Assembly: GCA_045592745.1 (NCBI GenBank)
Contig: JAZNVH010000012.1
Location: 1 to 56,799, forward strand
Source of the DNA: Aphodoplasma sp045592745
GTDB taxonomy: Bacteria > Bacillota > Clostridia > UBA1381 > UMGS1253
Length of the DNA: 56,799 bases
Direction: 5' to 3'
Of the stretch, positions 41,057 through 50,828 are shown piece after piece (the first letter of the stretch is position 1; every line of letters starts with the position of its first letter). The position numbers were made by a program, and so were the translations under genes. The notes under the pieces were generated by a model that saw only the letters and a list, made by a program, of their open reading frames with translations, did no database searches and was not told the origin of the DNA.

Positions 41057-41932
41057 ATGAAAGAGTCTGACAATCTTCTTTTGCGTATAAATGACAATAT
41101 GGACAGCTTCAGTAAAGGTCAGCGCCGAATAGCAGAGTTTATACTAAAGCAGTATGATAAAGCGGCGTATATAACTGCTGCAAAGCTTGGAGCAATTGTT
41201 GGTGTAAGTGAGTCTACTGTTGTACGCTTTGCAAGCGAGCTTGGCTATGACGGTTATCCGGGGATGCAAAAAGAGCTTCGTGCAATAATATGCACAAAGC
41301 TTACTGCGACACAAAGAATTGGTGTTGCATCAGACCGAATGGGTACGGGCGATATTTTGCAAAGTGTACTTGATGCCGATATGGAAAATATACGCCAGTC
41401 GCTTTTGCAAATAGACAGAGATGAGTTTTTAAAAATTGCTGATGCGATTGTAGATGCAAAGCATATATATGTTTTGGGCGTTCGCAGCTCAGCATCGCTT
41501 GCATCATTTTTGAGCTTTTACTTAAATCTTATAACACCAAATGTACGCCATGTACAAACGAGTACGGCAAGTGAGCTTTTTGAACAGATTTTCAGAATTG
41601 AAAAGGGCGATGTGCTTATTGCAATAAGCTTTCCAAGATATTCTACGAGAACACTTAAGGCGATTGATTATGCTAAAAACAGAGGTGCTACTGTTATAGG
41701 AATTACCGATTCAGTTTCTTCGCCTATTGCGCAGTCGTCTGATATGTCGCTTATCGCAAAAAGTGATATGGTATCGTTTGCAGATTCGCTTGTAGCACCG
41801 CTGAGTGTTATAAATGCGCTTGTGGTTGCGATAAGTATGAAAAAGAAAACAGAAGTTGTCGAAAGTCTTGAAAGTCTTGAGGCAATATGGGACGAATATA
41901 AGGTATATGAAAAATTTTCTTCGGAAAGGTAA
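41057..41932 (+). CDS. MurR/RpiR-family transcriptional regulator
   Basis: A 291-aa regulator with an N-terminal RpiR helix-turn-helix (about 1-80: GVSESTVVRFASELGYDGYP) and a C-terminal SIS sugar-phosphate-binding domain (about 125-265: HIYVLGVRSSASLASFLS, RGATVIGITDS). RpiR proteins respond to phosphosugars; no sugar operon is adjacent, so the ligand is open. GGGGAGG is the ribosome site. It leads a run of + strand genes up to ispH-rpsA. Confidence 0.92.
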   Translation: MKESDNLLLRINDNMDSFSKGQRRIAEFILKQYDKAAYITAAKLGAIVGVSESTVVRFASELGYDGYPGMQKELRAIICTKLTATQRIGVASDRMGTGDILQSVLDADMENIRQSLLQIDRDEFLKIADAIVDAKHIYVLGVRSSASLASFLSFYLNLITPNVRHVQTSTASELFEQIFRIEKGDVLIAISFPRYSTRTLKAIDYAKNRGATVIGITDSVSSPIAQSSDMSLIAKSDMVSFADSLVAPLSVINALVVAISMKKKTEVVESLESLEAIWDEYKVYEKFSSER

Positions 41933-41966
41933 GCGACGCACTTTATGCATCGCATAAGTTTGTATA

Positions 41967-43208
41967 ATGGATGAAATAAATAAAAAAGAAAAGGTTTGCG
42001 TCATAGGTGGCGGAGCTGCAGGTCTTATGGCGGCAGGGCGTCTTGCACAAAGAGGCAAGAGTGTTGTACTTATTGAAAAAAATCCTATGCTTGGCAAAAA
42101 GCTTCGGATAACGGGCAAGGGACGCTGTAACATAACAAATGCGTGCGACATAGAGGACATACTCAAAAACGTTACTGTAAATCCAAGCTTTCTTTACAGT
42201 GCGCTTTACACATTTACAAATGATAATTTGATAGCGCTTTTAAATGAATATGGAATTGAAACAAAGACCGAGCGTGGCGGCAGAGTATTTCCTGTAAGCG
42301 ACAATGCGCGCGATGTTGTTGAGGCGCTTAAACGTTATGCGCTCAAAAGTAATGTGCGTCTTTTGAAAAAAGAGGTAGAAGGGCTTATTATAAAAGATGG
42401 AAAAGTCTGCGGTGCCCGGTATACAAGCGGGGAAAAGCTTTACTGCGACAGTGTTATTGTTGCAACAGGCGGACTTTCATATCCGCTGACGGGCTCGACT
42501 GGCGATGGCTATAAATTTGCTCGTCAGGCGGGACACACAATAACCACGCCAAAGCCTTCGCTTGTGCCTGTCCAGACGCGTGAAACCTTTGGCGGCAAGC
42601 TGATGGGACTTGCGCTCAAAAACGTAAGGCTCAGTGTTACAAATTCTAACAACAAAAAAGTGTTTGAAGATTTTGGCGAGATGCTGTTCACGCATTTTGG
42701 GGTAAGCGGGCCTATGGTGCTTTCTGCAAGCGCGCACATGCGTGATATCGATAAAGAAAATTACGTTTTTCATATAGATTTAAAGCCTGCGCTCGATGAA
42801 AGACAGCTTGACGAAAGATTACAGCGCGATTTTGCACAAAATTCCAACAAGCATTTTATAAATGCACTCGATGCGCTTTTGCCAAAAACTCTTATTCCTG
42901 TTATTGTAAAGCGCTCGGGAATAGATGAGCACAAAACGGTAAATCAGATTTCAAAGGCTGAAAGATTGACGTTTGTAAGTCTTTTAAAGGATTTCACTCT
43001 TCATGCGACGCGTTTTCGCCCAATAGAAGAGGCAATCGTAACGTCGGGCGGTGTAAATGTAAAAGAGATTAATCCTTCGACAATGGAGTCAAAGCTTGCC
43101 AAGGGGTTGTATTTTGCGGGCGAAGTCATTGATGTCGATGCATACACAGGTGGCTTTAACCTTCAAATTGCATTTTCGACAGGATATCTTGCAGGTGATA
43201 ATGCGTAA
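41967..43208 (+). CDS. NAD(P)/FAD-dependent oxidoreductase, HI0933 (YhiN/BaiN) family
   Basis: A 413-aa flavoprotein with an N-terminal FAD-binding Rossmann motif (VIGGGAAGLMAAGRLA), the family's GKKLRITGKGRCNITNA and RVFPVSDNARDVVEAL blocks, TGGLSYPLTGSTGDGY and a C-terminal GGVNVKEINPSTMESK segment. Members of HI0933 are widespread with poorly known substrates; the BaiN bile-acid name should not be inferred here. Next to cmk in many clostridia. Confidence 0.92.
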   Translation: MDEINKKEKVCVIGGGAAGLMAAGRLAQRGKSVVLIEKNPMLGKKLRITGKGRCNITNACDIEDILKNVTVNPSFLYSALYTFTNDNLIALLNEYGIETKTERGGRVFPVSDNARDVVEALKRYALKSNVRLLKKEVEGLIIKDGKVCGARYTSGEKLYCDSVIVATGGLSYPLTGSTGDGYKFARQAGHTITTPKPSLVPVQTRETFGGKLMGLALKNVRLSVTNSNNKKVFEDFGEMLFTHFGVSGPMVLSASAHMRDIDKENYVFHIDLKPALDERQLDERLQRDFAQNSNKHFINALDALLPKTLIPVIVKRSGIDEHKTVNQISKAERLTFVSLLKDFTLHATRFRPIEEAIVTSGGVNVKEINPSTMESKLAKGLYFAGEVIDVDAYTGGFNLQIAFSTGYLAGDNA

Positions 43209-43255
43209 TTTTGATAATGGCTTCTTCATATAATTTTTATGAAGGGGTGATGTAT

Positions 43256-43681
43256 ATGCTTAGAAATAATAAGCTTGTAACTGTTTGTCTGATTATGTTT
43301 GCGTTTGCGGTGTATATGTTTGCAGGCGTCAATAAGTCTCTTATGACAGATACCGCGGCTGTAATTACAAATGAGCTGGAAAATGCAACAAACTATGGAC
43401 AAATTTATTTAAAGTTTGATGGCGCAAGTGAAAATAATGCGCCAAGAATACTTATAAACGGCGAATACGCATGCACAGTTACAGAAGAAACGAAGATACT
43501 TGACATATTTGATATGTGCGTTGTAGAGCTTGACACGCGTGCTTTAAGAGAGCCTGTGCTTTTGACAGTAGAGGGCAAGGGTGAAAATGTTGTGACAGAT
43601 TGTGTGGGACGCGTGATTACAGGGGGCGGCGGAATTGACAGTGTCGGTACATTTATGATAAAAGCTGTTGATAATAAATAA
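43256..43681 (+). CDS. Hypothetical protein with N-terminal membrane anchor (141 aa)
   Basis: A 141-aa protein with a basic start and a hydrophobic helix (about 7-25), then an extracytoplasmic beta-rich domain with a NEYACTV-like strand pattern and a Gly-rich GGGGIDSVGTF near the end. I do not recognise a family. ATG 43256 follows AAGGGG by 8 nt; the reading frame extends upstream to 43211. It lies between the flavoprotein gene and cmk, close enough to share their transcript. Confidence 0.7.
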   Translation: MLRNNKLVTVCLIMFAFAVYMFAGVNKSLMTDTAAVITNELENATNYGQIYLKFDGASENNAPRILINGEYACTVTEETKILDIFDMCVVELDTRALREPVLLTVEGKGENVVTDCVGRVITGGGGIDSVGTFMIKAVDNK

Positions 43682-43716
43682 TAAAAATGGATACAGATGA
43701 AAAGAGGTTTTGAAAA

Positions 43717-44391
43717 ATGAAGAATGTAAGCGTTGCAATTGACGGTCCTGCAGGAGCGGGCAAAAGCACAATTTCAAAGGTTGTTGCAAAAAAACTTGGC
43801 CTTATATATGTTGATACGGGGGCTATGTATCGCGCAGTTGCACTTTATGCTATTCAAAATGCTATGGACACAAAAAATGTAGATGGAGCACTCGAAGCAT
43901 CGCTTGATAAAATCAGTATTGATATTGCTTATCAGGACGGTGAGCAGCATATATTCTTAAATGGTGAGGACGTTTCAGGTCTTATTCGTACACCTGAGGT
44001 AAGTATGGGTGCATCTAATGTTGCAACACTGCCGTGCGTAAGATTAAAGCTTGTAGAGCTTCAGCGCGAAATTGCAAAAAAGCAGAGTGTAATTATGGAC
44101 GGACGTGATATCGGTACGTATGTGCTTCCTGATGCGGATATAAAAATCTTTCTTACAGCAAGCGTCGAGGCACGCGCAAAAAGACGTCATAAAGAGCTTA
44201 TAGAAAAGGGTACGAGCGTTTCTTATGAGGAAGTGCTTTTAGATATGCAAAAGCGTGATTTGAACGATTCGACAAGAGCGTTTGCACCGTTAAAGCAGGC
44301 TGATGATGCTGTTTTGATAGACACGACCGAGTATGATTTTGATGCTTCGGTTAACAAAATTTTGTCGCATATAAAAGAAAATATGAAATAA
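43717..44391 (+). CDS. cmk: (d)CMP kinase
   Basis: Cytidylate kinase, 224 aa, phosphorylating CMP and dCMP for nucleic acid synthesis. P-loop GPAGAGKS (10-17), YVDTGAMYRAVA substrate loop, MDGRDIGTYVLPDA and the lid RAKRRHKE. AAAGAGG precedes the ATG. The cmk-plsC-ispH/rpsA order is a conserved clostridial operon. Confidence 0.96.
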   Translation: MKNVSVAIDGPAGAGKSTISKVVAKKLGLIYVDTGAMYRAVALYAIQNAMDTKNVDGALEASLDKISIDIAYQDGEQHIFLNGEDVSGLIRTPEVSMGASNVATLPCVRLKLVELQREIAKKQSVIMDGRDIGTYVLPDADIKIFLTASVEARAKRRHKELIEKGTSVSYEEVLLDMQKRDLNDSTRAFAPLKQADDAVLIDTTEYDFDASVNKILSHIKENMK

Positions 44392-44434
44392 GCTTATAAT
44401 ATTTGACCGCAAATGCGGCAGAACGGAGAAAATT

Positions 44435-45046
44435 ATGTTTTACAAAGTGATAAAAACCCTTGCGGCAATTATATTTGCACCATTTATGCCGAGAAAGGTT
44501 TCAGGAAAAGAAAATATACCCAAAGAGGGAGCATTTATACTTGCGCTTAATCACAGAAGCAATCTTGATGTTATTGTGGGTGCGCTTTCGTGCCCAAGAC
44601 CGCTTCACTATATGGCGAAAAAAGAGCTTTTTGAAAATAAATTCCTCGGATGGTTTTTTAGAAATGTAAACGCTTTTCCAATAGACCGCGCCGGAAATGA
44701 TTTAAAGGCTATAAAAACTGCACTTTCAGTTTTAAAGGATGGAAAGGTGCTTGGAATATTTCCCGAAGGAACAAGAGTAAAAGAAGGTGAGGATTCTTCG
44801 GCAAAAGCGGGCGTAAGTATGCTTGCACTGCGTGCAAAGGTGCCGGTAGTTCCGGGTGCAATAGTAGGTGAGTATAAGCTCTTTAGAAAAGTACATATAA
44901 TTTTTGGTGAGCCTGTTTCGCTTGAAAAGTATTATGATACAAAGCCCGATAGTGCTAAACTTTTGCAGATAAGCAGTGAAATTTTAGATGAAATAAAAAA
45001 AATAGATGCCAATGAAAAAAAACTCTTGCAAAAAGGGGAAAAATGA
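44435..45046 (+). CDS. plsC: 1-acylglycerol-3-phosphate acyltransferase
   Basis: Membrane-associated lysophosphatidate acyltransferase, 203 aa, making phosphatidic acid. The catalytic HX4D motif is NHRSNLD, the substrate-binding motif FPEGTR follows, and a hydrophobic N-terminal segment (about 5-20) anchors it. Ribosome site ACGGAG. In the conserved cmk-plsC-ispH arrangement. Confidence 0.94.
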   Translation: MFYKVIKTLAAIIFAPFMPRKVSGKENIPKEGAFILALNHRSNLDVIVGALSCPRPLHYMAKKELFENKFLGWFFRNVNAFPIDRAGNDLKAIKTALSVLKDGKVLGIFPEGTRVKEGEDSSAKAGVSMLALRAKVPVVPGAIVGEYKLFRKVHIIFGEPVSLEKYYDTKPDSAKLLQISSEILDEIKKIDANEKKLLQKGEK

Positions 45047-45081
45047 TATAAAATAGATAGCGTGATTATGCCGAAAGGATA

Positions 45082-47112
45082 ATGCATGTGAATAATCAAA
45101 CAGATAAAAAAGTTACAGTTGCAAAAAGCGCAGGTTTCTGCTTTGGCGTAAAAAAAGCAGTCGAGCGCGTATATGAGCTTTTAGAAGAAGGCGAGAAAAT
45201 ATCAATATTGGGTGAGTTGATACATAATAAATCGGTTACCGATGACCTTGAAAAAAGGGGAGCGGCGACAATAGATGATGTTTTGGCGTGTGAAGAAGGC
45301 TCTACGCTTGTGATACGAACTCATGGTGTTGGTGAGGCTGTTACAAAAAAAGCACAAGCTACAGCATGCAGGGTTGTGGATTTGACGTGCCCTTATGTAA
45401 AGGCAATTCACAAGATTGTATCAGAGCAAAGCCGCAGTGGGAAAAAAGTCGTAATAGTAGGCGATAAAAACCATCCCGAAGTTTTGGGAATATGCGGATG
45501 GGTGAGCGGCGAGTATTACGTTGTCAATACACCTGATGAGGCAGCGGCGTTAAAACTTGATGGTGTGTGCGTTGTTGCACAGACAACAATAAATCGTACA
45601 AGCTTTGAGAAGATTGTATCAGAGCTAAAAAAAAGCTGCAGTGATGTTATGGTAAACGATACAATTTGCGCATCTACAAAGGTGCGTCAGACAGAAGCAC
45701 AGGAGCTCTCAACTCAGTGCGATATAATGTTTGTTATTGGTGGCAAGAGCAGCTCAAACACAAAAAAGCTTTATGAAATTTGTAAAAAGAACTGTGAGCA
45801 GACATACTTTATAGAAAATTTTGAGGAAATTCCTCAGGATATAAATTACAAAAATAAAAAAATAGGTATTACCGCAGGAGCATCGACTCCGCAAGGTATT
45901 ATCGAGGAGGTAGCAGACACAATGGAAGAGAACAAAAATGTAAGCTTTGAGGAGCTAATGGAGCAAACGCTTAAAACTTTAAATACAGGAGATGTTGTTG
46001 AAGGCACAGTTGTAGAAGTAAGACCTACAGAAGTAATCGTAGACCTTGGCTTCAAGTCCGACGGTATTATCCCGGCATCTGAGCTTACAGATGACCCCGA
46101 CGTTAAGCCAGCCGACATCGTTAAAGCAGGCGATGTAATCGAAGTATTTGTTGTTGGCGTAAACGATGGCGAAGGAAAAACACTTCTTTCAAAGAAAAAG
46201 CTTGATGCAATTGCAGGCTACAAGAAGCTTGAAGAAGCACTTGAGAGTGGCAAGGTTATGAGCGGTAAGGTAATTTCTACAGTAAATGGCGGACTTATCG
46301 TATCAGTTGAGGGAAGCCGTGTATTCGTTCCTGCAAGACAGGCATCTGACAGATATACAGAGGATTTGTCAATATTTATGAATCAGAATGTTGATTTGAG
46401 AATTACAGAAATCAACACAAGAAGAAAAAGAATCACAGGTTCAATCCGTTCAGTGCTCGTAGAGCAGAAGGCTGCTTTGGCATCAAAATTCTGGGAAGAT
46501 GCAGAAGTTGGCAAAAAATACACAGGTGTTGTAAAGTCAATTATGCCTTTTGGTGTATTTGTTGATATCGGTGGTGTAGATGGTCTTGTTCACATCAGCG
46601 AGCTTAGCTGGAACAGAATCAAGAATCCGTCAGAGGTTGTTTCTGTTGGTGATTCAATCGAAGTATATATCAAAGAAATAAATGAAGAAACAAAGAAGAT
46701 TTCACTTGGCTTTAAGAAGGCTGAGGATAATCCGTGGGCAATTGCGCAGAGTAAGTTCAATCTTGGCGATACGGTAACATGTAAGGTTGTTCGTTTTATG
46801 CCTTTTGGTGCGTTTGTTGAGCTTATCCCCGGTGTTGATGGTCTTATCCATATTTCACAGATTGCTCTTAAGAGAGTTGAAAAGGTTGAGGACGAGCTTA
46901 AGATTGGTCAGAAGGTTGAAGCTAAGATTACAGAGCTTAACTGGGAAACAAAGAGAATCAGCCTTAGCATAAAAGCACTTTTGGCTCCTGAGGTTGTTGA
47001 AGAGCCTGAAGAGACAGTTGCTGAAGAAGCACCTGCAACAGAGGAGTTTGTTCCTGTTGACGTTGAGGCTTTTGTTGCTGAAAACGCTGAGGAAAAAGCA
47101 GACGAAGAATAA
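45082..47112 (+). CDS. ispH: Fused HMBPP reductase (IspH) and S1-domain ribosomal protein (RpsA-like)
   Basis: A 676-aa two-part protein. Residues about 8-285 are IspH (LytB), the [4Fe-4S] 4-hydroxy-3-methylbut-2-enyl diphosphate reductase of the MEP isoprenoid pathway: SAGFCFGV, RTHGVG, LTCPYV, CASTKVRQ and GKSSSNTKKL are present. Residues about 305-645 are four S1 RNA-binding repeats (the third and fourth with MPFGVFVDIGG and MPFGAFVELIPG), then an acidic tail. This fusion is known in Clostridia. AAAGGA is only 2 nt before ATG 45082 but 8 nt before GTG 45088, so GTG 45088 may be the true start. Confidence 0.95.
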   Translation: MHVNNQTDKKVTVAKSAGFCFGVKKAVERVYELLEEGEKISILGELIHNKSVTDDLEKRGAATIDDVLACEEGSTLVIRTHGVGEAVTKKAQATACRVVDLTCPYVKAIHKIVSEQSRSGKKVVIVGDKNHPEVLGICGWVSGEYYVVNTPDEAAALKLDGVCVVAQTTINRTSFEKIVSELKKSCSDVMVNDTICASTKVRQTEAQELSTQCDIMFVIGGKSSSNTKKLYEICKKNCEQTYFIENFEEIPQDINYKNKKIGITAGASTPQGIIEEVADTMEENKNVSFEELMEQTLKTLNTGDVVEGTVVEVRPTEVIVDLGFKSDGIIPASELTDDPDVKPADIVKAGDVIEVFVVGVNDGEGKTLLSKKKLDAIAGYKKLEEALESGKVMSGKVISTVNGGLIVSVEGSRVFVPARQASDRYTEDLSIFMNQNVDLRITEINTRRKRITGSIRSVLVEQKAALASKFWEDAEVGKKYTGVVKSIMPFGVFVDIGGVDGLVHISELSWNRIKNPSEVVSVGDSIEVYIKEINEETKKISLGFKKAEDNPWAIAQSKFNLGDTVTCKVVRFMPFGAFVELIPGVDGLIHISQIALKRVEKVEDELKIGQKVEAKITELNWETKRISLSIKALLAPEVVEEPEETVAEEAPATEEFVPVDVEAFVAENAEEKADEE

Positions 47113-47130
47113 TTAAAAAAGAAAAAATCA

Positions 47131-47160
47131 AAGGATGTGAGATAATTCACATCCTTTTTT
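47131..47160 (+). terminator. Terminator of the cmk-plsC-ispH operon
   Basis: GGATGTGA (47133-47140) pairs with TCACATCC (47147-47154), followed by TTTTTT. The A-rich left flank lets it serve the convergent tmcAL gene as well. Confidence 0.9.
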
Positions 47161-47164
47161 ATCT

Positions 47165-48346
47165 TTATAGCATAATCGGCGAGGTTGTATAATCGGTGCC
47201 ACCCATTCGCATAGAAGATTCATCTTGTGAGGCAGTGTATAAATCGGTTGCCATCACATCGAGCAAAAACAACTCGTCCGAATCCTTGTTTATAAAATCT
47301 GCCGTTTTTGTTATTATCGGCACGCAGGCGGTATCGCTCATTTTGGCAAGCAACTCTCTGCCTTTTTTGTTTGCTCCAAGTACACGAATGTATGACGGTA
47401 TTTTGTCATAACCCATGTTTTGTATACCTATGAATGAGGCAAACAGCAGACGACGTATTCTTGAGCGAGTATATTGACGTGCACAGCAAAGTTCTATAAG
47501 TTCATCTATACTGCAAGCCTTTTTTGCCATTGATATAATTCTGTTTTCAAAGCCTTGTGGCATATCTATAATGTTTTTTAACTCATCAGCTTTTGTACGC
47601 CTTAGAAAAGACAGAATTGCTTTATCAAAGTTATGTGTAAATACAGGCGTTTTTTTCGAAAAGATGTCATAAACATCTGCTGGCATAGTATGGGCAACGG
47701 CAGTTTCTTCAAAAACAGATTTTCTGATAGCTGTTGCAGACGAAAATTCGTTTTCCATAGACGCATCGTGATAAGCTGCACCAATGCGATTTATACCGAC
47801 AGGTTTTATTGTGCTTTTAAGCGAAATAAGTGTGCGCATATATTCTATTGCAAGCATGTTATTGGGGCTTTGTAAAATTTTAGCATCAATATTAAGCAAA
47901 GAGCATAGAGCTTTTTCGCGCGCAGCGGGATAGCCTGTGTGATTGTCTAAATATTTTTTTGTTTCACAGTCAATTGTTTCACCAACTGTGGCAAGAGCCT
48001 CTGCAATTTTATAAAGAGTGCGGGTATTTTCTTCTTCCATGCCAAAACTTATAAATTCTACACACCCAAGAGCATTAAGTATAGAAACCGCGCCAAAAGC
48101 AAAGAGGGGAGCAACTCCAAGAGCGTAGTATACGGGAAGCTCAATTACAAGGTCAGCACCACCTAAAATAGCGGCGTGTGCTCTGCTCCACTTATCCATT
48201 ATGGCGCAATCGCCGCGCTGAACAAAATTACCACTCATTACTACGGCGATTGCATCAGCACCCGTTTTTTGCCGTGTCTGTTCGATGTGATATTTATGGC
48301 CATTGTGAAAAGGGTTATATTCGGCAACAATTCCTGCAATTTTCAT
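47165..48346 (-). CDS. tmcAL: tRNA(Met) cytidine acetate ligase TmcAL (YlbM)
   Basis: A 393-aa enzyme that makes N4-acetylcytidine at the wobble position of elongator tRNA-Met from acetate and ATP. HIGH-type motif NPFHNGHKYH (nucleotidyltransferase fold), the MSGNFVQRGD block and SPNNMLAIEYM are present. The ATG at 48346 follows AAGGAG on the minus strand; the ORF opens at a TTG six bases upstream. Divergent from pta, whose product makes acetyl phosphate from acetyl-CoA, a coincidental but pleasing link to acetate. Confidence 0.95.
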   Translation of the reverse strand: MKIAGIVAEYNPFHNGHKYHIEQTRQKTGADAIAVVMSGNFVQRGDCAIMDKWSRAHAAILGGADLVIELPVYYALGVAPLFAFGAVSILNALGCVEFISFGMEEENTRTLYKIAEALATVGETIDCETKKYLDNHTGYPAAREKALCSLLNIDAKILQSPNNMLAIEYMRTLISLKSTIKPVGINRIGAAYHDASMENEFSSATAIRKSVFEETAVAHTMPADVYDIFSKKTPVFTHNFDKAILSFLRRTKADELKNIIDMPQGFENRIISMAKKACSIDELIELCCARQYTRSRIRRLLFASFIGIQNMGYDKIPSYIRVLGANKKGRELLAKMSDTACVPIITKTADFINKDSDELFLLDVMATDLYTASQDESSMRMGGTDYTTSPIML

Positions 48347-48484
48347 TTGCAATTCTCCTTATAAAAATGTCAAAAAACATTTGAAAAAGTGTTTTTTGAG
48401 TCTGATTTTAGTGCAAAAAAGCCACTTTTTATGCAAAATTGGATATTTTAGTATAATTATAACACATTTTTTGTAAAAATGCTA

Positions 48485-48513
48485 TTGTAATATTTTTTTC
48501 TTTATTATATAAT
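48485..48513 (+). promoter_or_regulatory. Promoter of pta-ackA
   Basis: TTGTAA (48485-48490), 17-nt spacer, TATAAT (48508-48513), about 60 nt before the pta ATG. Confidence 0.65.
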
Positions 48514-48574
48514 ATTAACGTTATGATTATATCCAATATAATATAAAATATATGTTTTACGGAGGCGTATTAAG

Positions 48575-49576
48575 ATGAGTAACTTTATTGACGTAATTAA
48601 GGAGCGTGCAAGAGCCGACAAAAAGACGATTGTTCTTCCTGAATCGATGGACCGTCGTACACTTGAAGCTGCTGAAAAAATTCTTAAAGAGGATATAGCG
48701 AACCTTATAATTATCGGTACACCCGAGGAAATTGAGGAAAATGGCAAAGGTCTTGATATTTCGGGCGCAACGATAATTAACCCATTTACATACGAAAAGA
48801 CAGAAGAGTACTTAAATCTCTTTGTTGAGCTTAGAAAGTCAAAGGGTCTTACATATGAAGAGGCTAAAAAGACTGCTCTTGGTGATTATATGTACTATGC
48901 CTGCCTTATGGTTAAGGCCGGAGATGCTGATGGTGTTGTTTCGGGCGCATGTCACTCGACAGCAAACACATTAAGACCGAGCTTGCAGATTATTAAAACA
49001 AAGCCGGGTGTAAAGCTTGTATCGGCATTCTTTGTTATGGTTGTTCCGGATTGCGAATACGGCGACAATGGCACATTTATTTTTGCAGACAGCGGTCTTG
49101 AGCAAAATCCCGATCCGGAAAAGCTTGCGGCAATAGCAGCATGCTCAGCTGATTCTTTTGAACTTTTGACACAGCATAAGGCAATTGTTGCTATGCTTTC
49201 ACACTCAACAATGGGTAGTGCAAAGCACGCTGACGTTGACAAGGTTGTTGAAGCAACAAGAATTTGTAAAGAACAAAATCCAAATCTTGCAGTAGACGGC
49301 GAACTTCAGCTTGACGCTGCAATAGTACCGTCCGTTGGTGAGTCAAAGGCTCCTGGCAGTCCTGTTGCAGGCAAGGCAAACGTATTGGTATTTCCTGACC
49401 TTGATGCAGGAAATATTGGTTATAAGCTTGTTCAAAGACTTGCAAAGGCTGAGGCGTATGGTCCTATAACACAGGGTATAGCAATGCCGGTAAATGACTT
49501 GTCACGCGGTTGCAGCGCAGACGATATCGTTGGTGTATGTGCAATCACATGCGTACAGGCACAGGCAAAGAAATAA
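48575..49576 (+). CDS. pta: Phosphate acetyltransferase
   Basis: Phosphotransacetylase, 333 aa, the short single-domain form: acetyl-CoA + Pi to acetyl phosphate. Hallmarks are KTIVLPESMDRRTLEAAE, DGVVSGACHST, GSAKHADVDKV and DLDAGNIGYKLVQRL. ACGGAGG precedes the ATG. With ackA (38 nt downstream) it gives the ATP-forming acetate pathway of fermenting anaerobes. Confidence 0.97.
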   Translation: MSNFIDVIKERARADKKTIVLPESMDRRTLEAAEKILKEDIANLIIIGTPEEIEENGKGLDISGATIINPFTYEKTEEYLNLFVELRKSKGLTYEEAKKTALGDYMYYACLMVKAGDADGVVSGACHSTANTLRPSLQIIKTKPGVKLVSAFFVMVVPDCEYGDNGTFIFADSGLEQNPDPEKLAAIAACSADSFELLTQHKAIVAMLSHSTMGSAKHADVDKVVEATRICKEQNPNLAVDGELQLDAAIVPSVGESKAPGSPVAGKANVLVFPDLDAGNIGYKLVQRLAKAEAYGPITQGIAMPVNDLSRGCSADDIVGVCAITCVQAQAKK

Positions 49577-49613
49577 TAAAATAAAATTATAAATATAGAG
49601 AGGATAGAATAGA

Positions 49614-50813
49614 ATGAAAGTTTTAGTTATAAATGCGGGAAGCTCCTCGCTAAAGTATCAGCTTATCAATACAGACAATAACGATGTTATTGCAAAGGGT
49701 CTTTGCGAAAGAATTGGCATTGACGGTTCAAAGCTTACACATAAGCCTACAGGTAAGCAGAATGCTGAAATTGTATCACCTATGGCAAGCCATGCTGATG
49801 CAATTAAGCTTGTAATAGCTGCGCTTCTTGACAAAGAGCACGGCGTAATCGAAAGCATGGATGAAATCGGTGCTGTTGGTCACAGAGTTGTGCACGGCGG
49901 AGAGGCATTTAGCGGCTCTGTAATTATTGATGATGAGGTTAAAAAGGCGCTTGAGGAGTGTTCTGAGCTTGCACCGCTTCACAATCCTGCAAACCTTATG
50001 GGTATAAGTGCTTGTGAAGAGGTAATGCCCGGCGTACCGCAGGTTGGCGTATTTGATACAGCTTTTCATCAGACAATGAAGCCCGAGGCATATCTTTATG
50101 GTATTCCGTATGAGCTTTATGAAAAGCATAAGATAAGAAAGTACGGCTTCCACGGCACAAGCCACAAGTATGTTGCAAACCGCGCAGCAAAGCTTCTCGG
50201 CAAGCCGATTGAAGAGCTTAAAATTATTACATGCCACCTTGGTAATGGTTCTTCAATAACAGCTGTTGATGGCGGAAAATCAGTTGATACATCAATGGGC
50301 TTTACACCGCTTGCAGGTGTTATAATGGGAACACGTTCAGGTGTAATCGACCCTGCTATCATTCCTTTTGTTATGGAAAAAGAAGGCCTTAACATCAAAG
50401 AGGTTGACAATCTTCTTAATAAAGAATCCGGTGTTCTTGGTATTTCAGGTCTTAGCAGTGACTTTAGAGATCTTGAAACAGAGGCCAATAACGGCAACGA
50501 GCGTGCAAAGCTTGCACTTGATATGTTTACTTATTCTGTAAAACGTTACATTGGATACTATGCGTGTGCTATGGGCGGTGTTGATGCGATTGTATTTACT
50601 GCAGGTATCGGCGAAAATAATGGTCCTATGCGTGCTGACATTGTTGAGTGTGCAGAGTTTATGGGTGTAAAAATTGACCCTGAAAAGAACAAAATCCGCG
50701 GCGAAGAGATTGATATTTCTGCTCCGGATGCAAAGGTTAAGACTCTTGTAATACCGACAAATGAGGAGCTTATGATTGCTCTTGATACAAAGGCACTTGT
50801 TGAAGGCAAATAA
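49614..50813 (+). CDS. ackA: Acetate kinase
   Basis: Acetate kinase, 399 aa: acetyl phosphate + ADP to acetate + ATP. ASKHA-fold blocks: INAGSSSLKYQL start, VGHRVVHGGE, FHGTSHKYV, CHLGNGSS and GGVDAIVFTAGIGEN. Ribosome site GAGAGGAT. The pair pta-ackA ends with a strong terminator. Confidence 0.97.
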   Translation: MKVLVINAGSSSLKYQLINTDNNDVIAKGLCERIGIDGSKLTHKPTGKQNAEIVSPMASHADAIKLVIAALLDKEHGVIESMDEIGAVGHRVVHGGEAFSGSVIIDDEVKKALEECSELAPLHNPANLMGISACEEVMPGVPQVGVFDTAFHQTMKPEAYLYGIPYELYEKHKIRKYGFHGTSHKYVANRAAKLLGKPIEELKIITCHLGNGSSITAVDGGKSVDTSMGFTPLAGVIMGTRSGVIDPAIIPFVMEKEGLNIKEVDNLLNKESGVLGISGLSSDFRDLETEANNGNERAKLALDMFTYSVKRYIGYYACAMGGVDAIVFTAGIGENNGPMRADIVECAEFMGVKIDPEKNKIRGEEIDISAPDAKVKTLVIPTNEELMIALDTKALVEGK

Positions 50814-50828
50814 TTTATAAAATCAATA

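Noticed and set aside
41967..43208. Bile-acid reductase BaiN
   Set aside because: The HI0933 family is broad, and there is no bai operon in the window.
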